Part shown: piece by piece, positions 9,358 to 20,975 of the stretch
How the letters are laid out: every line of letters starts with the position of its first letter
Numbering within the stretch: the first letter of the stretch is position 1
NCBI GenBank assembly: GCA_004431415.1
Contig: QPMI01000393.1
Location: 1 to 64,000 of the forward strand
Length of the DNA: 64,000 nucleotides
Reading direction: 5' to 3'
From: Cyanophora paradoxa
Lineage: Eukaryota; Glaucocystophyceae; Cyanophorales; Cyanophoraceae
Program-made: the position numbers and the translations under genes
The notes under the pieces: model-generated
Told to the model about the DNA's origin: nothing
What the model saw: only the letters and a program-made list of their open reading frames with translations
Databases searched by the model: none

Positions 9358-12300
9358 ATGATGTTCAGCCTAGATGGACTGCGGTCCTTCCTTCCCTTCA
9401 ACGACAGGTACGCTCCCGCGCCCCTACGCGCAGCGCCCCCACGCGCACTCTAGAGGGCACGGGATTCCTCATGTCATCAATCCCGATGACGCGTGGGCCC
9501 GGCTTCGCTCCTTGAGGGAGCACGTTGGGCCCTAACGTCCCCCGCGCCCCGCCGTAAGCGCGCACCATGGGGCGCGTATGCGAAATCCGGACGCTGTAGT
9601 TTTGATTAGCGATTGTAAGAACGCTGGGGCGTACGCCCGGGCGCACGCGCCCGCTCGGAGGGGGCTTGACGCTTGCCCCGCAGCGCCCCGCCAGCCGCGG
9701 GATCGATAGAGGCCATTCTCAAGGCGGAGAAGGTTCTCCTGGACCGCGTGAAGAGCAACCTGCAAAGCGTGCACGTCCGCGTGGGAAACTACTGGATCTA
9801 CACGCTCGTCGTCACGGGTGCGCACGTTCCTTTTTGGCAGCCCGCGGCTCGCTTGCGGGGCTTGTGTACCTTAGCTAAGCTTGATATTGAACCCGACGGT
9901 TGTTTTCGGACCCTCATTCCCCGCTCCGCAGCGCCAGGGAGCGCGCCCGGGGACAAGCCGCCCATCCTGTTGCTCCACGGACACTCTTCCGGCGCGGCGA
10001 TGTGGTTCACGATCTTCGATAAGCTCGTGGAACACTACACCGTGTACGCGATCGACATGCTCGGCTGGGTGCGCGGCTTCTTCGGGCCCCTGCCTTCCCT
10101 TCCTTTCCGCCCACTTCCCGCCTCGAACCCGCGCTTTCGTTCCAGGGGCGGAGCAGCCGCCCGGCGTTCACGGGCGAGACCGGCGAGGACGCCGTGACGT
10201 GGTGGCTCGACAGCATCGACGCATGGCGGAAAAGCCTGAACCTGGGCAAGGTGCCGCCGCCTCCTTGCCGCCCCGCGCGGCCGGCGTACTCGCGCGCCCA
10301 CGCCCGTCCGTCCCCCCGCTTAGATCACTGTGGTCGGCCACTCGCTCGGCGGCCTCATCGCCACGCGCTACGCCGTGAAGTATCCCGAGGTGAGGACGGG
10401 CCAGCCAGCCACCTATCCCCGAGCCTTTCTTTCTCTTGTTTCTGACGCCCCGCTCGCCCGCCCGCCCGCCCAGGTTGTGATCCGGCTGATCCTGATCGCG
10501 TGCGGGGGCATCCTGCACACCACGGGGCCCTACTCGTGGTACTGGGCGGTGCGCCGCGCCCGCCCGACCTGTGGCCTGTGGCACGGCCTGTGGCGCGGGT
10601 TCCCCGCGGGTTCCCGGGTTCCCCTAGGCTGCTCCCGGGTCCCGTGGCCCGTGCCCCGGGGTCCCCGCGGAGGAGGGATTAGATGTCCCCCCGCCTGACC
10701 GCCGGCCCCTGACTGACTCTCGGCTCCGCCGCGACCGCAGCTCTTCTTCTACTACAGCTTCCCGCAGACGTTCGCGCGCTCGATGCGGGACCTCGGCCTC
10801 CGCCTCTTCCGCGAGTTCGCCATGCGCAAGTTCCGCGACTCGTGCGCGCCCGTGGCGGCCCCGGGGCCCCTAACCGAGGCCCCGAGGCCCGCTTAGCGTA
10901 GCTTATATTTAGTTCCGCGGGGCGGGGCGGGGCGGGCCGGAGCCCCTCGCTCAGCTCAGCTGTTCTGACATTCCGTCCTTCTGACCGCTTCTGACCTTCT
11001 TCTGGCCTGGCAGGTGGGAGCTGAACGAGTACCAGTTCCAGCTGGCGGCGCAGTCCGGGCCCTCCGGCGAGTACGCCATCACCAAGGTGCGCGCCGGCGT
11101 GGGCGCCCCCGGCCGGGCCGGGCGGGGCGGGGCCGGGCGTGGCGGGGCGGAGCGGGGCGGAGTGAAGCCGGGGCTTGGCCGATTGATAGACAGCCGCGGG
11201 GCCGGCCCTCCCGGCCCAGCGGAGGCGGAGCGGAGCGGGGCATGGAGCCTGGGACGGGGGCTAGGCTGAGAGCGCAGGCCCCCTGCGAATCCTGGGGGCC
11301 GGCCCCTCCCAAGCTGCCGCCCAGCGGAGCCCTCGCTGACGCCGCCCCTCCCCGCCCGGCCCCGCCCCTTGGGCAGATGATGACCTTCTGCAACGGGGGC
11401 ACCTCGGCCTACTTCAACGTGCCCCTCATCGCCCACCTCCACAAGGTCGGACCCGGCCCCGGCCCCCAGCGTCGGCCCCCCGAAGAAACGCCGCTGACGC
11501 GGGTGGGTTGCGTGGGGGCAGCTGACGATGCCGGTGACGCTCGTGTGGGGCGCCGAGGACCCCCTCATCCCCCTCAAGGTGCGGGGGGGGCGGGGGCGAG
11601 GGCGGGGCTCGGCCCGGCCCGGCGGCCCGGCCCGCGGCGGCATCTAATCTAGAATCCCATCTGCCCGGCTGAGCTCCCCGCCCCTCACCCGCCCCTCTCT
11701 TCGCCCCGCGCAGTTCGCGATGGTGGCGCTGCGGCGGACGCGGAGCGCGCGGCTCTACGTCGTGCGCCGCGCCGACCACGGCGTCGTCTCTACGCACCCC
11801 GACGAGGCGAGCAAGCCTGCGAGCGGGCGAGGGGGAGAGGTTCTAGATGATGCTAGATCCTACGAGCGGGCGAGCCTGCGAGCGGGCGAGGGGGAGAGAG
11901 GGAGGGGGAGAGGGAGGGAGGGAGAGGGAGAGGTATAGATCCTACGTGGCGCTAGGAAGTCTCCACCCACCCCGACGAGGCGAGCCAGCCAGCGGGCGAG
12001 GGGCAGAGAGGGAGGGGGAGAGGGAGGGGGAGAGAGGGAGAGGTATAGATCCTACGTGGCGCTAGGAAGTCTCCACCCACCCCGACGAGGCGAGCCTGCG
12101 AGCGGGCGCGCGAGAGAGGTTCTAGATGATGCTAGATCCTACGAGGCATTTGCGCGGCGCTAGGCGAGCCAGCGCGGGGAGGGCGGCGCGGGGCGCGTCT
12201 AGCGGGGCGGCGCCTGGATTCCTAGATCATCCAGAGCCCCAGAAGAGGGCGGGAAGGGCGGCATCCGGGCGGGGCCCGAGGCCGCGCTGATCGGCGCGCG

Positions 12301-14471
12301 CGGCGCGGCGCGGCGCGGCGAGCGGGGCGGCGCCTAGATTCTAGAGAATCGCCTAGCGCGGCGTGAGGGAGTCCCCGCCCACCGACGTCTCGGTCCCGGC
12401 CCCGGCCTAACGGGGCGGGCGGGCGCGGCGCGGCGCGCAGGTGATGCACGCGATCGTGGACCACGTGCCCCCCGGCGTCGAGCGCTACCTCCCCGACCCC
12501 GGTCCGTCCGCTCTCCGGTTTGCTCGTAGGCTACGACGACGACGTTGCGGGCTGACGTATTCTTCTTCGTCTCGGCAGCGCCGTCGGAGGGGCCGGGCGG
12601 GGCCGCCTCCTTCTGCTGCGAGGGCGCGGCGTGCGGCTGCGCGCACGGCGGGGGCGCCCCCTGCGGCGAGGCCGAGGCGGAGGCGGAGGACGACCGGTGC
12701 GGCCCGGCCCCAGGGCAGGCAGGGAAGATAGGGGTCCATAGGAGGGGTCTACAGCCCGCCCGCTACCCTTCCGTCTTCTGCGCCCGCGGCCGCGCGCCCC
12801 CCTACGATCCTGAGTAGTAGTAGCCACCTGTAGTAGTAGCCCGGGGGCCGCGCGCGCGCCCCGCCTCTCTATCTCCTCGCCCACCTCTCCTCTCTATCTA
12901 TCTATCTCTCCCCGCCTCGCCTCGCTGACCCTCCCCTCCCCCCCCGCCCCTCAGGGAGGTGCGGGACGCGCTCGCGGCGGTCGGCGCCGACGCGGCCGAG
13001 GCGGAGGCGGAGGCGGAGCGGGCCGACGCGGAGGACCGCAAGCGCCGCGCCAGGTGCGAGGGGGAGGGACGGAGGAGGGTGGGGCGGGGCGGGCGGGCGG
13101 GAGGGGTCAGGACGAGAAGCTAGCTAGCTAGCTCACGGTTGGGGTGGTGGCCAGAGAGAGAGGTGCGAGAGGAAGGGAGGGAGGTAGGAGGGCGGGGGTG
13201 GGGCCAAGAGGAGAGGCAGGAGCTGGCTAGCTGGCTAGCTCACGCTTGGGGTGGTGGTGGCTCACGCCGCGCCAGGTGCCTGCCCCAGGGCGGGGCGGGG
13301 CGTGGCGGGAGGCGGGTTATCTGGACGAGAGGCAGAAGCTAGCTAGCTGGGGTGGCCAGAGAGTGACCTCGCAGCTGACTGACTGCGCCGCAGCGTGCGG
13401 GCGTCGCTGGGGGAGGAGGCGGGCGAGGGCGAGGAGGACGGGGGCCGGCCGGGCCCCGATCGCGATCGCGAGGCGGCGACGCCCTCGGAGGAGGAAGGGG
13501 GCGAGGGCGAGGGGGAGGGCGCGGGGGGCCTCTCGGCCCTCCAGGCGGCCGCCGCCAGCGCCCTCGCCGGCGTTCGCGCCTTCCTCGCCGAGCGGTGCGC
13601 CCCTCGGTCCCTCCGCCCGCACCGCCTTCGTCCCTCCGCGCCTTCTAGGGAGCGGCGCCCCTCCCTGCCCCGCCCCGCCCCGCCCCGCTTCCCGCTTCCC
13701 GCTTCTAAGGAGCGCCGCCTTCGTTCTGGGTCCCTGCAGAGAGGCCCCAGGCCCGGGTTACTGTTCCCGCTGCTAGGATTCACGCTGCCGGGGTTCTTTC
13801 TATGCGCCCCGCGCTCGTCGCCGGGCACCCCCGGCGCGGCGCGAGCGAGCCTAGGCCTCTAGCCCCTCCGCCTGCCCCTCCCCCTCCTTCCATCATCCAC
13901 CCCCTTCTCCCTCTCATCCCCCCGCCCGGGCTCGCGCAGGGCGGCCGCCGGCATCCTCTCGCGCTCCTCCTCCTCCGCCACCGTCGACTCGCTCGCGCAC
14001 TCGACGGCCTCCTCCTCGGGGCCCTCGGGGCACCCCATGCGGCCGCCCCACGTGCACCCCCACCCGGAGGAGCCCGCGGGGTACGAGGCCGGCGCCGCCG
14101 CCGCCGGCGTCGCCGGTACCCCCAGGGACGCCGTCAAGGTTCACTCTCTTCTCTCTGCTTCCTCCTCCGTACCCCGCCTTCTTCTGATCCTTCCCCCCCC
14201 CCCCCCCCCCCCCTCAGGGCAAGGCGTGCGAGTGCCTGCACCCGTCGCACCTGACGGTGGGGCCGGCGTGGGCGAGCCCGCCGTGGCCCACCGTCGCCCT
14301 GCAGCGCGAGGACGCCCTCATCGAGCGGTGCGCTTACGTAGCTCTGGCCGGCTTCTTCTCTCCCCCCCCCCCCGCGTTCCTGAAATCGTACCCCCCAGGC
14401 ACCTGCGGTGCAACGAGCACTCGCTGGAGGCTGAGCACGCGCACTCGGCGCACCGCGTCGTCTTCCTGTAG
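9358..14471 (+). CDS. ABHD4/ABHD5-type alpha/beta hydrolase with long acidic C-terminal extension
   Basis: Spliced gene for an alpha/beta-hydrolase of the CGI-58 (ABHD5)/ABHD4 group, which acts in lipid metabolism. Exons read AILKAEKVLLDRVKSNLQ, then KPPILLLHGHSSGAAMWF (the oxyanion HG motif), YAIDMLGWGRSSRPAF, and VVGHSLGGLIATRYAVKYP with the nucleophile Ser in GHSLGG. Later exons give VTLVWGAEDPLIPLKF (catalytic Asp) and VRRADHGVVSTHPDE (catalytic His). All three triad residues are present, so it should be an active enzyme, unlike animal ABHD5, where Asn replaces Ser. After the hydrolase the frame seems to continue through acidic, Glu/Ala/Ser-rich exons (about 12,955-14,130) to a Cys/His-containing end (KACECLHPSHL, then HSLEAEHAHSAHRVVFL). 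Whether this tail belongs to the same transcript is inferred from continuous strand and splice signals. The start at 9358 gives MMFSLDGLRSFLPF. Confidence 0.72.
11815..12135 (+). repeat. Tandem repeats in an ABHD intron, derived from the exon edge
   Basis: Units of roughly 110 bp share CCTACGTGGCGCTAGGAAG, then a block ending CCACCCCGACGAGGCGAG (copies from about 11,941 and about 12,051), followed by CTGCGAGCGGGCGAGGGG-type sequence. The block resembles the end of the preceding exon (about 11,788-11,830), which encodes HPDE, so the intron seems to have grown by duplication across an exon-intron border. Confidence 0.65.
13100..13372 (+). repeat. Imperfect minisatellite in an ABHD intron
   Basis: Three degenerate units each contain GCTAGCTAGCT followed by a GGGGTGGTGGCCAGAG-like block (starting near 13,120, 13,225 and 13,335). 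The sequence is purine/G-rich and lies just before the exon at about 13,394. Confidence 0.5.
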
Positions 14472-15915
14472 CCCCCCCCCCCCCCCCGGTCCCGAGCCGT
14501 CGAGCGAGCCGTCGAGCCGCAGAGCCGTCGGATCTAATCTAAGTAACGCCCCCTTTCGAGACTTAGTCGCTGTGCCCCTTTCAGATATGCGCCGCCGCGT
14601 TCAGTGCCTTTCTCAAGTTTCCGTCTGTGATTTCTGTCCATACCTGTCGAAGACTCTGTGCAGTCCTAGTCGTAATTCGTTAGGTGCGTGGCGTGTCCAG
14701 CGATGTTGTTTCTTTGTGATCGAACAGATCCCCGCCCCCCCTCTCAGACTCTAGATCTATAGCCAGGACCAATCCAACCCCGTAACACAGCCAGGTAGCT
14801 GTAGGATGTAGCTCGGCAGATCGATATATGTTTTCGCCCTTGCAGCTGTTCCTGCGCAGTTCGACAGTTCCAGTGAACTAGTTTGATGTGAGCTGCAGTA
14901 TGTATGAAGCCGAATCGGCGAGAAGTGACGCAGCACTAGTACTTTCAGTGTACTTTCAGCGGCCGCGGCCTCCCGGAGTCCTGTAGTGCGCCGTGGCACT
15001 CACACGGCAGCCTGCAGCTCAGCGGCTGGCATGCACAGCCTGGCATGCACAGCTCATGAAATATTGATCGGCTCACCGAGTCAGCGGCTGCGGGACTTCA
15101 CTTCGGCTAGGCCTCGCCGCGCCTGAGGGCCCGGCCCGCCCCCGAGCCCAGACTCTGCGCGCGAGGCCCGGCGGCCCTGCTGAAGCTGCGAGAAGCTCCC
15201 GGTTGCGGTCCGAGGCCCGAGGCCCGAGGCCCGAGGCTCAAGGCTTGAGCTCAAGACATTCAAAATTCATGAATCAGCTGCCGCAGTGCTCCCGAGTCCC
15301 CCGGTCACCGGGCCGGGGGTGCCACAGTATACGTACCGTAGTACGTGATCATGATCATGCCATGATGAGCTAGCGTCATGCATATGAGCTAGCCGCTGAG
15401 CGCTGTCCATCGGTCAGGCCCCGGGCCCGACTTGGCGAGGCCCTCAAAGCCTGATCATGAGGCTGCGCACTGCGGCATGCAGCTTAGCCTCGGCGACTGG
15501 CACGGTCGACGTCAGCCGCGGAGCCCGGCCCCCCGGGCCGCCGGGCCTTGATCATGAGCGCCGCGCTCACTGACAGTGATTTGAATAATTCCTGATCACG
15601 GATTTGTTGATATTTCAAAGCTTCCAAGATCAAGATTCCACTAATGGTTCATTGGCCAGGGGATTGAGACTTGAGAGAAACCCATAGAAAGAACGGGAAT
15701 TGCCCCCGCCCCCGGGCCCTACTACGGGACTTCGGAATACGCGACCCAGGAAAACCGAATACCGAACCAGCCTAAACGCTGTTATTCTGCCGCTGATGCT
15801 GCTGCTGGTGCTGCTGAACTAAGACTGCCCTGGGCAACGTTATAGGCTGCACTGGACCCTCGGGAGCTCCGAGACAGGCGCGGATCGCTACGAATCTGAC
15901 CGGTTTCGCGATCGA
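14472..15915. other. Convergent intergenic region
   Basis: About 1.4 kb between two 3' ends. It contains a short GAGGCCC tandem (about 15,207-15,240), palindromic GATCATGATCATG (near 15,346) and a CAG/CTG-like patch near 15,790-15,815. No gene supported on either strand. Confidence 0.5.
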
Positions 15916-16087
15916 TCAGGGGGCCGAGCCGCGGCCCGCAGGCTCGCCCGCCTCGCCGCCCCCCTCATCCTCCTCCTCCTCCTCCGCGTCCTCCTCATCC
16001 GCTTCGGCCTCGCCCTCGCCCTCCGCCTCCGCCTCCGCCTCCGCCTCCTCCGATTCGTTCCCCGCCTCGTCCTCTTCCCCCCCCCCT

Positions 16088-16127
<40 letters not shown>

Positions 16128-17367
16128 CGCCGCCGTCGCCGCCGCCGCCCTCCTCTTGGCCGTGGTGGTCCCTCCCGTCGCCGCGCCGCCGTCCGCAGAC
16201 GCGCGCCGCGCCGGCGGCTCGCCGCGCCGCCGCGGCCCGCCCGCCGCCGCGGCCGCCGCGGCCGCCGCGGCCGCGCTCCGACTTGGCGCCCCGCCTTCGG
16301 CCCCCCGGCCTCCGAATCGCCGTCCTCGCCACCGCCCCCGCCGGCCCGCGCCGGCGGCCTTCCGTCCGCAGAAGGCGGCGGGTGCGCCGCCTCGCCGCCC
16401 GCGCCGCCCGCGCCGCCGCCGCCGCCGCCGCCGCCGCGCTGCTTGCCGCCCGCCTCCGCATCCGCGCCGCCCCTCCCGCCTCGTCCCGCCGGCGCCGGCG
16501 CCCCTTCTCAGGGCCGCGTTCTCCTCCTCCAGCTCCCGCACGCGCTTCAGCGTCGCGGCCAGAGTCTTCCTCAGCCCCGCGTTCTCGCTCCGCAGGCTCT
16601 TGACCTCCGACCGCATCTGGGACGAGTGAGCGGGGGGGCGGGGGGGCGAGAGGGGGCGGGCGGGGCGCAGCACTCGGACCCCCGCCGCCGCCCCCTGCGT
16701 GTCCTTCTTCTTCCCGCCGTCCGCGCCGCCGCCGCCGCCGCCCGAAGGCCCGCCCTCGTCGCCGCCGTCGCCACCGCCGCCGCCCGAGTGCCGCCGGAGG
16801 GCGCTGGCAATCGCCTCCAGCGCCCCCGCCGCCGTCTCGAGCTCGCCGTACCCGTCCGCCGCCACCGCCGCGAGGGACTGGCAGAGCGCCCCCTGCTCGT
16901 CGTCCGACCCGCCGCCGCCGCCGCCCCCGCGCTTCGCGTGCCCCGCCCTGAGCCGCCTCCGCGCTGCGACGCAGAGGGGCGGGATCAGGTCGAGCGCGCG
17001 CCCGCGGCGCGCGCGCGGACCTCTGGAGGAAGGTGTGGCCTTCCCGCCGCGCTCGGAGGCCGCCCCGCCGGCGGGCGACGTCATCCCGGGGGGTAGGGGC
17101 GGCCCCGGCGGCGGCATGTTGTCCGCCCCCGGGAGCCCGGGCAGCGGGGGCGGCTGGCCGAAGGGGTACCCGAACGCCGGGCCGAACGTGAAGGGACCGA
17201 AGGGGCCGCCCATGGCACCGAAGGCGGGCGGGGGGCCGGCCCCCGGCATCGGGCCGCGCCCGGGGGGTCCCATCATGGGGAAGGCTCCTTGCGGGGGCAT
17301 GCCCTGCGGGCCCATCGGGCCAGCGCCCGGGCTCGGCTTTCGCCCGTTGGGACCCGAGCCCTTCATC

Positions 17368-17402
<35 letters not shown>

Positions 17403-17721
17403 CCCGCCGCCGTTCATGGACCCCCGGGGGCTCCCCGGGCCGTCCGAACCCTCCGGCGGCCCAGACTTGACCGGCTTGAAGCCGTCTGTTCCCCCGGCCG
17501 GTCAGCGGGCGGCTCGAGAACGGGGGGTGGGGGGAATGAGAGGGCGGGTACGGCGCACATGGGTTTTCGGGGTCCGTGATGTTAATCAAATCGAAAGGAG
17601 TGTCCACGAGGGGGGTACAGGAGCACTTGACCGCCCGCCAGCGCTTGCCCTGCGCGCCACGCCGTCGGCATGGTGGAAGGCGGGGCGGGGGAGGGAGAGC
17701 AAGGGGGCGGGGGAGGGGGGG

Positions 17722-17773
<52 letters not shown>

Positions 17774-18992
17774 AGGAGGAGGGAGGGGCGGCGCACGAGC
17801 TTCGCCTCGTCCTCATACTCGGGTATGACAACGATGCCGAGCATCTTTGGGCAGTATCCCAGGATCTGGAGGCGTACCCGGGGTCAGGCAGAGCCGGGGG
17901 CGCGCGGCGCGGCAGCCTGGCGCTCGCCTTCAGGAGACCGTCCCCTTGATGCCTGTGCCGAAAGGAGGATAAGCACGCGTCGGACGGAAGGGGGGAAAGG
18001 CCGGCGGGGGGTACGAAAGCACCAAACGTAGAAGGCGTCCAGACGCTGCTGCCGGTCCACAGTTGCGTAGTACCTGCGACCCTCGGCGTCCGTCGCGAAG
18101 TTCTTGTTGTCGCGGCCCTGCGCGAGGCGCGGCGCGGCGGGCTCGAACGGAGCGGGGCGACGCAAGGAGGGCGCGCAGCACACACCTTCGTCTCTAGCTT
18201 TGCCCCCGATGTGACGAGCTCGGCCAGGATGTTCCTGCCAGAGCATGCGTACTCGGCATCGTAGAGGACTTGCAGGCTGCGCGCGGGGAAGAGCGACGTG
18301 AGCGCGGAGGCGCTGGCGGGCGCGGCCCGCGCCGCTCCGCGCACATCTTGAAGAAGACGCCGGCGGCCGATTTGAACTCGTCGGTCTCCGGCACGAAGAG
18401 CTTGAGAGGCGACGGGTCCGTGGGGATGGTCTGTGCTTTGAAGTGGCGCCAGTCGAACCGGGCCTGCAGCACGTGGGAGGGTGAGGGCCTGGCGGAAGTG
18501 TGCAGTGCATTCGATCGTTAGCTAGTCGACTTGCTTTGCGCGAGAAATGCGCGAGCGTCGCCGCGTGCAGTTGCGGCTGGTTTGAGGAACTCCCGGGAAT
18601 CAAAAGCACGGCAGATGCGTGCGATCGCACCTTGTATCTGCAGTTCACGACCTGCACGGCCGTAGGGAATCGGAAAGCGGCCCAGCGCGGCGCAGCCGCG
18701 AGGCGCACCCGCTTCTTCTTCGTGCCCTCGTCGAATTCGCTATCAAAGTCCTGCTGGGGAGCCGGTCGTTTCAAGCCACTCATGCCTGCCATATCGTACT
18801 CATTTCCTCCGCCGAACGGGCTGAAAGGCAGGTTCGGTGGCATCGGAGGTCCAGGCATCGGACCGCCCGGAAAGTGCGCCAGCGGATGCGGAGGTCCGGG
18901 CGGCGGCCCGCCCGGACCCGTTAGCGTCGGAGGTGGCTCCAGCTCGCTGTCGAAGGTGCTGGCACTGCCCGCGTAACTTTTGCTTCCTAAGA
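15916..18992 (-). CDS. Unknown Gly/Pro-rich protein with basic patch, coiled coil and acidic tail
   Basis: Spliced minus-strand gene of unknown function. The N-terminal part is Pro/Gly-rich (GPGGPPPGPPHPLAHFPG) and contains a nuclear-localisation-like patch, DEGTKKKRVRL. Well-formed exons follow: RFDWRHFKAQTIPTDPSPLK, LQVLYDAEYACSGRNILAEL, NKNFATDAEGRRYYATVDRQ and ILGYCPKMLGIVVIPEYEDE. Then comes a Gly/Met/Pro-rich region with a poly-Gly run (about 17,370-17,415), and an exon SEVKSLRSENAGLRKTLAAT that predicts a coiled coil. The final part is low complexity and appears to end in a Glu/Asp-rich tail stopping at 15,916. The start is uncertain: MAGMSGLKRPAP near 18,793 is the first good Met, although open sequence extends upstream. 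Exon joins in the last 700 bp are unreliable because all frames are open. Confidence 0.5.
17723..17771 (+). repeat. Uninterrupted G homopolymer (C tract on the coding strand)
   Basis: Forty-nine consecutive G on the plus strand, inside an apparent intron of the minus-strand gene. There it becomes an extreme polypyrimidine tract upstream of an acceptor near 17,660. The exact length is likely to be wrong in any assembly. Confidence 0.85.
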
Positions 18993-19051
18993 GTACCCCC
19001 CGGAAGCCATTGAGCAGACTCGGCACAGAGCTTGTCAAGGGATAGCTAGCT

Positions 19052-20500
19052 ATGGCCTCGAAACCAGCCGCCGCGCCTTCGAAGCCTGCTGCGGCAGCAC
19101 CTGCGAAGTCGGGGGCGGCTGTCAAGGTGTGTACGCCGCTAAATGTCCGCGTCCCGCTTGCTAAGGTCTGCGTCCCGCTTGCGTGCAGCACAAGTCCAAA
19201 TACAGCAAGACCGACGTTCTGATGCTCAAAGCCGTTTTCGACGGCATCGACACGGTGCGCAGCGTTCCGCGCGTTCCTGAGGAGCGCTGCTGACGCTATG
19301 CAATCTCTCAGAACGGCTCGGGCAAGGTTTCTACGTACGGTCCGTTCGCGCCCTGATCGGATCGGCCGCGCTTTCGGTGTGCTGATCGGATCCAGCGCAG
19401 AGTTCGCTGCCGCGTTGAAGGCCTCGCCGAGTTCAGCACACCTCGCCGAGCACGCCGCAGATCTTGTAAAGCACTCCGACAAGGACAAGGACGGCAAGCT
19501 CAGCGCAGGTACTCCCCAGCTTTCTGGATCAGCCGCGCCACGTCGCCAACCCACGGACGCCCCCCTCCCTCCCCAGATGAGACGCTCGCCCTCCTTTATC
19601 CTTTCGCGAACGAGCGCGACAAGCACATTATGCTGCGGTGGTGGAATCCGCCCGGTCAGCGCCTGCGCCCCCTTGGCCCGCGCCCTCAAAGGGCTCCCCT
19701 CACAGCCAAGCGCAGCGCCCAAGGTCGCCCCGCCTCCCCCTCCGGCCCTTTCCGATGCGCAGAAGCGGGCGAGTTATGTTTCGCTGCTTTCCATCTTTGG
19801 CCGCCCTCTGACCCCGCCCCCCGGGCAGGAAATCGCGTCCATCTTCAGGTGAGCCGGAGTCGGCCCCACGGCCCTCCCCTGCTTGGCCGCGGCCCCCTGC
19901 TGGCCGCTGAGATCGCTCGCGTAGTGTATATGATAAGAACAAGGACGGCATGCTTACAGTCGGTGCGCGCCCGCCGCCGCCGCCGCCGCCGCCTGTCCCC
20001 TTCCCTCATCCCAGCTCCTCATCCGCCCGCCCCCCCGCCCGCAGAGGAGCTCACTGAGGCTCTTCAGGCACGCCCCCGCCTCAAGCCGAACGGCACGACT
20101 TCGCCGCCTCGCTGCCCGCTGACGCCCGGCGCCCCCAGAAAATCATGTCGAGCGAGGAGGTGGAGGAAATGTTCCAGCGATGTGCGCCTCCTTTGGCCCT
20201 CTAGATCTGCGCTTCCCCGGCCCGGCCCCCGCTTTGGCTCACAGGTCCCTCCAGACGACGCCGACAAGTCCAAAACCATCTCTCCCAAGGAGGTACATCC
20301 CCCCCCCCCCCCCCCCCCTCTCCCTTCCCCCCTCCCCGCGCGTCCTCTGCTGACACTCTACCCCGGCTGGGCCGCCAGTTCGAAGAGATGATGTTCGAGG
20401 TACGCCTCTCTGCAGCTTTCCGAGCTCTGGATTGATTTGCAATTTGCCGCTGATGCACTTCCTTTAAACCGCGCAGAGCTATTTGGGCGCCGCGAAATGA
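19052..20500 (+). CDS. EF-hand calcium-binding protein, four EF-hands
   Basis: Small acidic calcium sensor of the calmodulin type with an Ala/Pro/Lys-rich N-terminal arm (MASKPAAAPSKPAAA). At least nine short exons can be joined in frame. EF-hand 1 is FDGIDTNGSGKVSTAEF (split by two introns), EF-hand 2 HSDKDKDGKLSADET, EF-hand 3 YDKNKDGMLTEEL, and EF-hand 4 DDADKSKTISPKEFEEM. Loop positions 1, 3, 5 and 12 are mostly acidic or polar as needed, so calcium binding is expected for at least the first three. The last exon appears to be ESYLGAAK with a stop at 20,498-20,500. The intron after TEEL seems to use a GC donor. A partner or pathway cannot be read from the sequence. Confidence 0.72.
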
Positions 20501-20975
20501 TGTGCACACTTGTGTGCATACTGTCAAAATTACTGTACGTACAAATGCAGTGTACATATGCAAGTGTATGCAACTTCGAAAGAAGTACATGGCGATGCTC
20601 TTGGACAGAGGACTCCGGGAGTAACTAAAGCTAGTCATGGGCCGGGCCGGGTCTGTAGTAACTGATCATGAACGCGGCACTGCGGATGCTGTCTAGATCT
20701 GCAGTGTTGAAGATCGCGTGATGGTTGATAAAACTACGAACGCCAAGTAGCAAGAGAATGTCTGCTAGCACTCGTCTGAAAGAGCCTACGACTGCTAGCT
20801 ACCAGTTCTAGACCTGCAAATTAAATACTGTACAAACTGCCAGCCAGAACTGCTGCTGAATGTGAAAAACACAGAATATGCAAGCACGCAACAGATTGAG
20901 TATGCAAGTAGAAGCACGAGGAGGGGCAAGAAAAAGAGGTGGGGATATGCTGAAGTTGCCTAGCCCTAGCTGTAA
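20501..20975. other. Convergent intergenic region
   Basis: Between two 3' ends; AT-richer than its neighbours. No gene, clear repeat or RNA seen. Confidence 0.5.

Noticed and set aside
15916-17844. A single 642-residue frame on the minus strand as one uninterrupted protein
   Set aside because: Only parts look coding. It runs straight through an intron with a 49-bp homopolymer and through out-of-frame Arg/Gly sequence, so it is a GC artefact around several real exons.
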